Of a stretch of 5,508 bases of DNA, positions 4,949 through 5,508 are shown piece after piece. Below the pieces are notes generated by a model. It was not told where the DNA came from. It searched no databases and saw only the letters and a program-made list of their open reading frames with translations. Every line of letters starts with the position of its first letter. Within the stretch, counting starts at the first letter, position 1. The stretch spans positions 1 to 5,508 of the forward strand of contig PIVH01000534.1 of NCBI GenBank assembly GCA_003354225.1, given 5' to 3'. Source of the DNA: Globobulimina sp. Taxonomy: Eukaryota > Foraminifera > Rotaliida. Position numbers and translations under genes: made by a program.

Positions 4949-5508
4949 ATGTCAACGTTATTAAGCTTAGATAATGACACATTTTCTTGTATTTGTCAGT
5001 ATTTAAAAATAAATGAGTTAGTAAAATTAGAACAATGTAATAAATTATTATTAAATACAATTAAATCGTCACCACATTGCCTGGTATCCTTAAATTATCC
5101 GGAATGTAATGTATATTTGAAATCAACACTAAAAGCTTTTGATCGTTTATCATGCGTTAAAAAATTATATTTAAACAATATGGAGCATTTGTTGTTTGTG
5201 CTGCAAACAACAGATCTAAAAAAAATGTTTAATCATTTAACCCATTTAACAATTCATTCAATTGATCCGTCAGATGTTAGTTTACCAGATTTATGTCCAG
5301 AATGCACTCAAAAACATTTCAATGCAAATATTAATCCTAAATGTGTAAAAAAAAGAGATCAACATTTAACTATTAATAATGCTCATAGCAATATTAAAAT
5401 AACGCGGCACATTGCACATTCTCAATCATTACAATCATTAATTGTAGTCGCCTCCGCGACGCACAAGAGAAGAATTGAGCCTTGGCTATACTCTGATTTT
5501 ATTTTATT
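4949..5508 (+). CDS. F-box-like protein, N-terminal part (3' end beyond the window)
   Basis: The frame opens at an ATG in good eukaryotic context (AACAATGTC, A at -3) two codons after an in-frame TAA, and runs without a stop for 186 codons to the window edge. Residues 4-38 fit the F-box pattern, starting LLSLDNDTFSCICQYL and then INELVKLEQCNKLLLNTI; F-boxes bind Skp1 and bring substrates to SCF ubiquitin ligases through a downstream domain. After it come leucine-rich strands (VKKLYLNNMEHL at 70-81 and LTHLTIHSI at 97-105) that suggest irregular leucine-rich repeats, a common F-box partner domain. A cysteine pair CPEC (116-119) with His123 and a later Cys could be a small metal site, but is unproven. 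Codons are very AT-rich until about 5444, then become GC-rich. Substrate unknown; the family call rests on the F-box pattern alone. Confidence 0.65.
   Translation, partial: MSTLLSLDNDTFSCICQYLKINELVKLEQCNKLLLNTIKSSPHCLVSLNYPECNVYLKSTLKAFDRLSCVKKLYLNNMEHLLFVLQTTDLKKMFNHLTHLTIHSIDPSDVSLPDLCPECTQKHFNANINPKCVKKRDQHLTINNAHSNIKITRHIAHSQSLQSLIVVASATHKRRIEPWLYSDFIL
5447..5460. repeat. GC-rich 5-bp-stem hairpin inside the F-box-like gene
   Basis: GTCGC (5447-5451) and GCGAC (5456-5460) flank a 4-nt loop. This is the most GC-rich patch in an otherwise highly AT-rich gene and lies near the right edge. Confidence 0.5.

Overview
This is a compact, AT-rich stretch of nuclear DNA from a eukaryote. The evidence is two short GT-AG introns (64 and 69 nt) that are needed to restore conserved proteins, AATAAA-type polyadenylation signals, A-rich or neutral ATG contexts instead of Shine-Dalgarno sites, and proteins of eukaryotic type (a mitochondrial ribosomal protein, a cytochrome b5-fold protein, an MFSD14/HIAT1-like transporter, an F-box-like protein). 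The standard genetic code fits, with TAA and TGA used as stops. Spacers are short (about 95-440 bp), as in small protist or early-branching fungal genomes. I cannot name the lineage from the sequence alone.

Layout, left to right. (1) 2-1978 (+): a large unrecognised protein with a helical N-terminal half that looks weakly Pumilio/HEAT-like, a proline-rich linker, a classical nuclear localisation signal and a helical C-terminal half. The frame is open to the left edge, so the 5' end is probably missing. (2) 2149-2506 (+): a two-exon gene for a 97-residue cytochrome b5-fold protein that lacks the HPGG haem motif. (3) 2507-2804: a tail-to-tail spacer with opposed AATAAA signals, two perfect hairpins and an 18-nt-period repeat. 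(4) 2805-4346 (-): an intact, intronless 513-residue major facilitator transporter. (5) 4347-4441: a 95-bp divergent promoter region. (6) 4442-4765 (+): a split gene for mitochondrial large-subunit ribosomal protein mL41, recognisable only after removing a 69-nt intron. (7) 4949-5508 (+): the 5' part of an F-box-like gene, cut by the right edge and ending in a GC-rich patch.

The genes do not form an obvious pathway; they look like ordinary neighbouring nuclear genes. The points most worth a second look are the b5 protein without its HPGG motif, the unidentified nuclear protein, the structured spacer at 2607-2783, and the 14-bp direct repeats that bracket the transporter gene. I found no CRISPR array, tRNA, rRNA or recognisable transposase gene.
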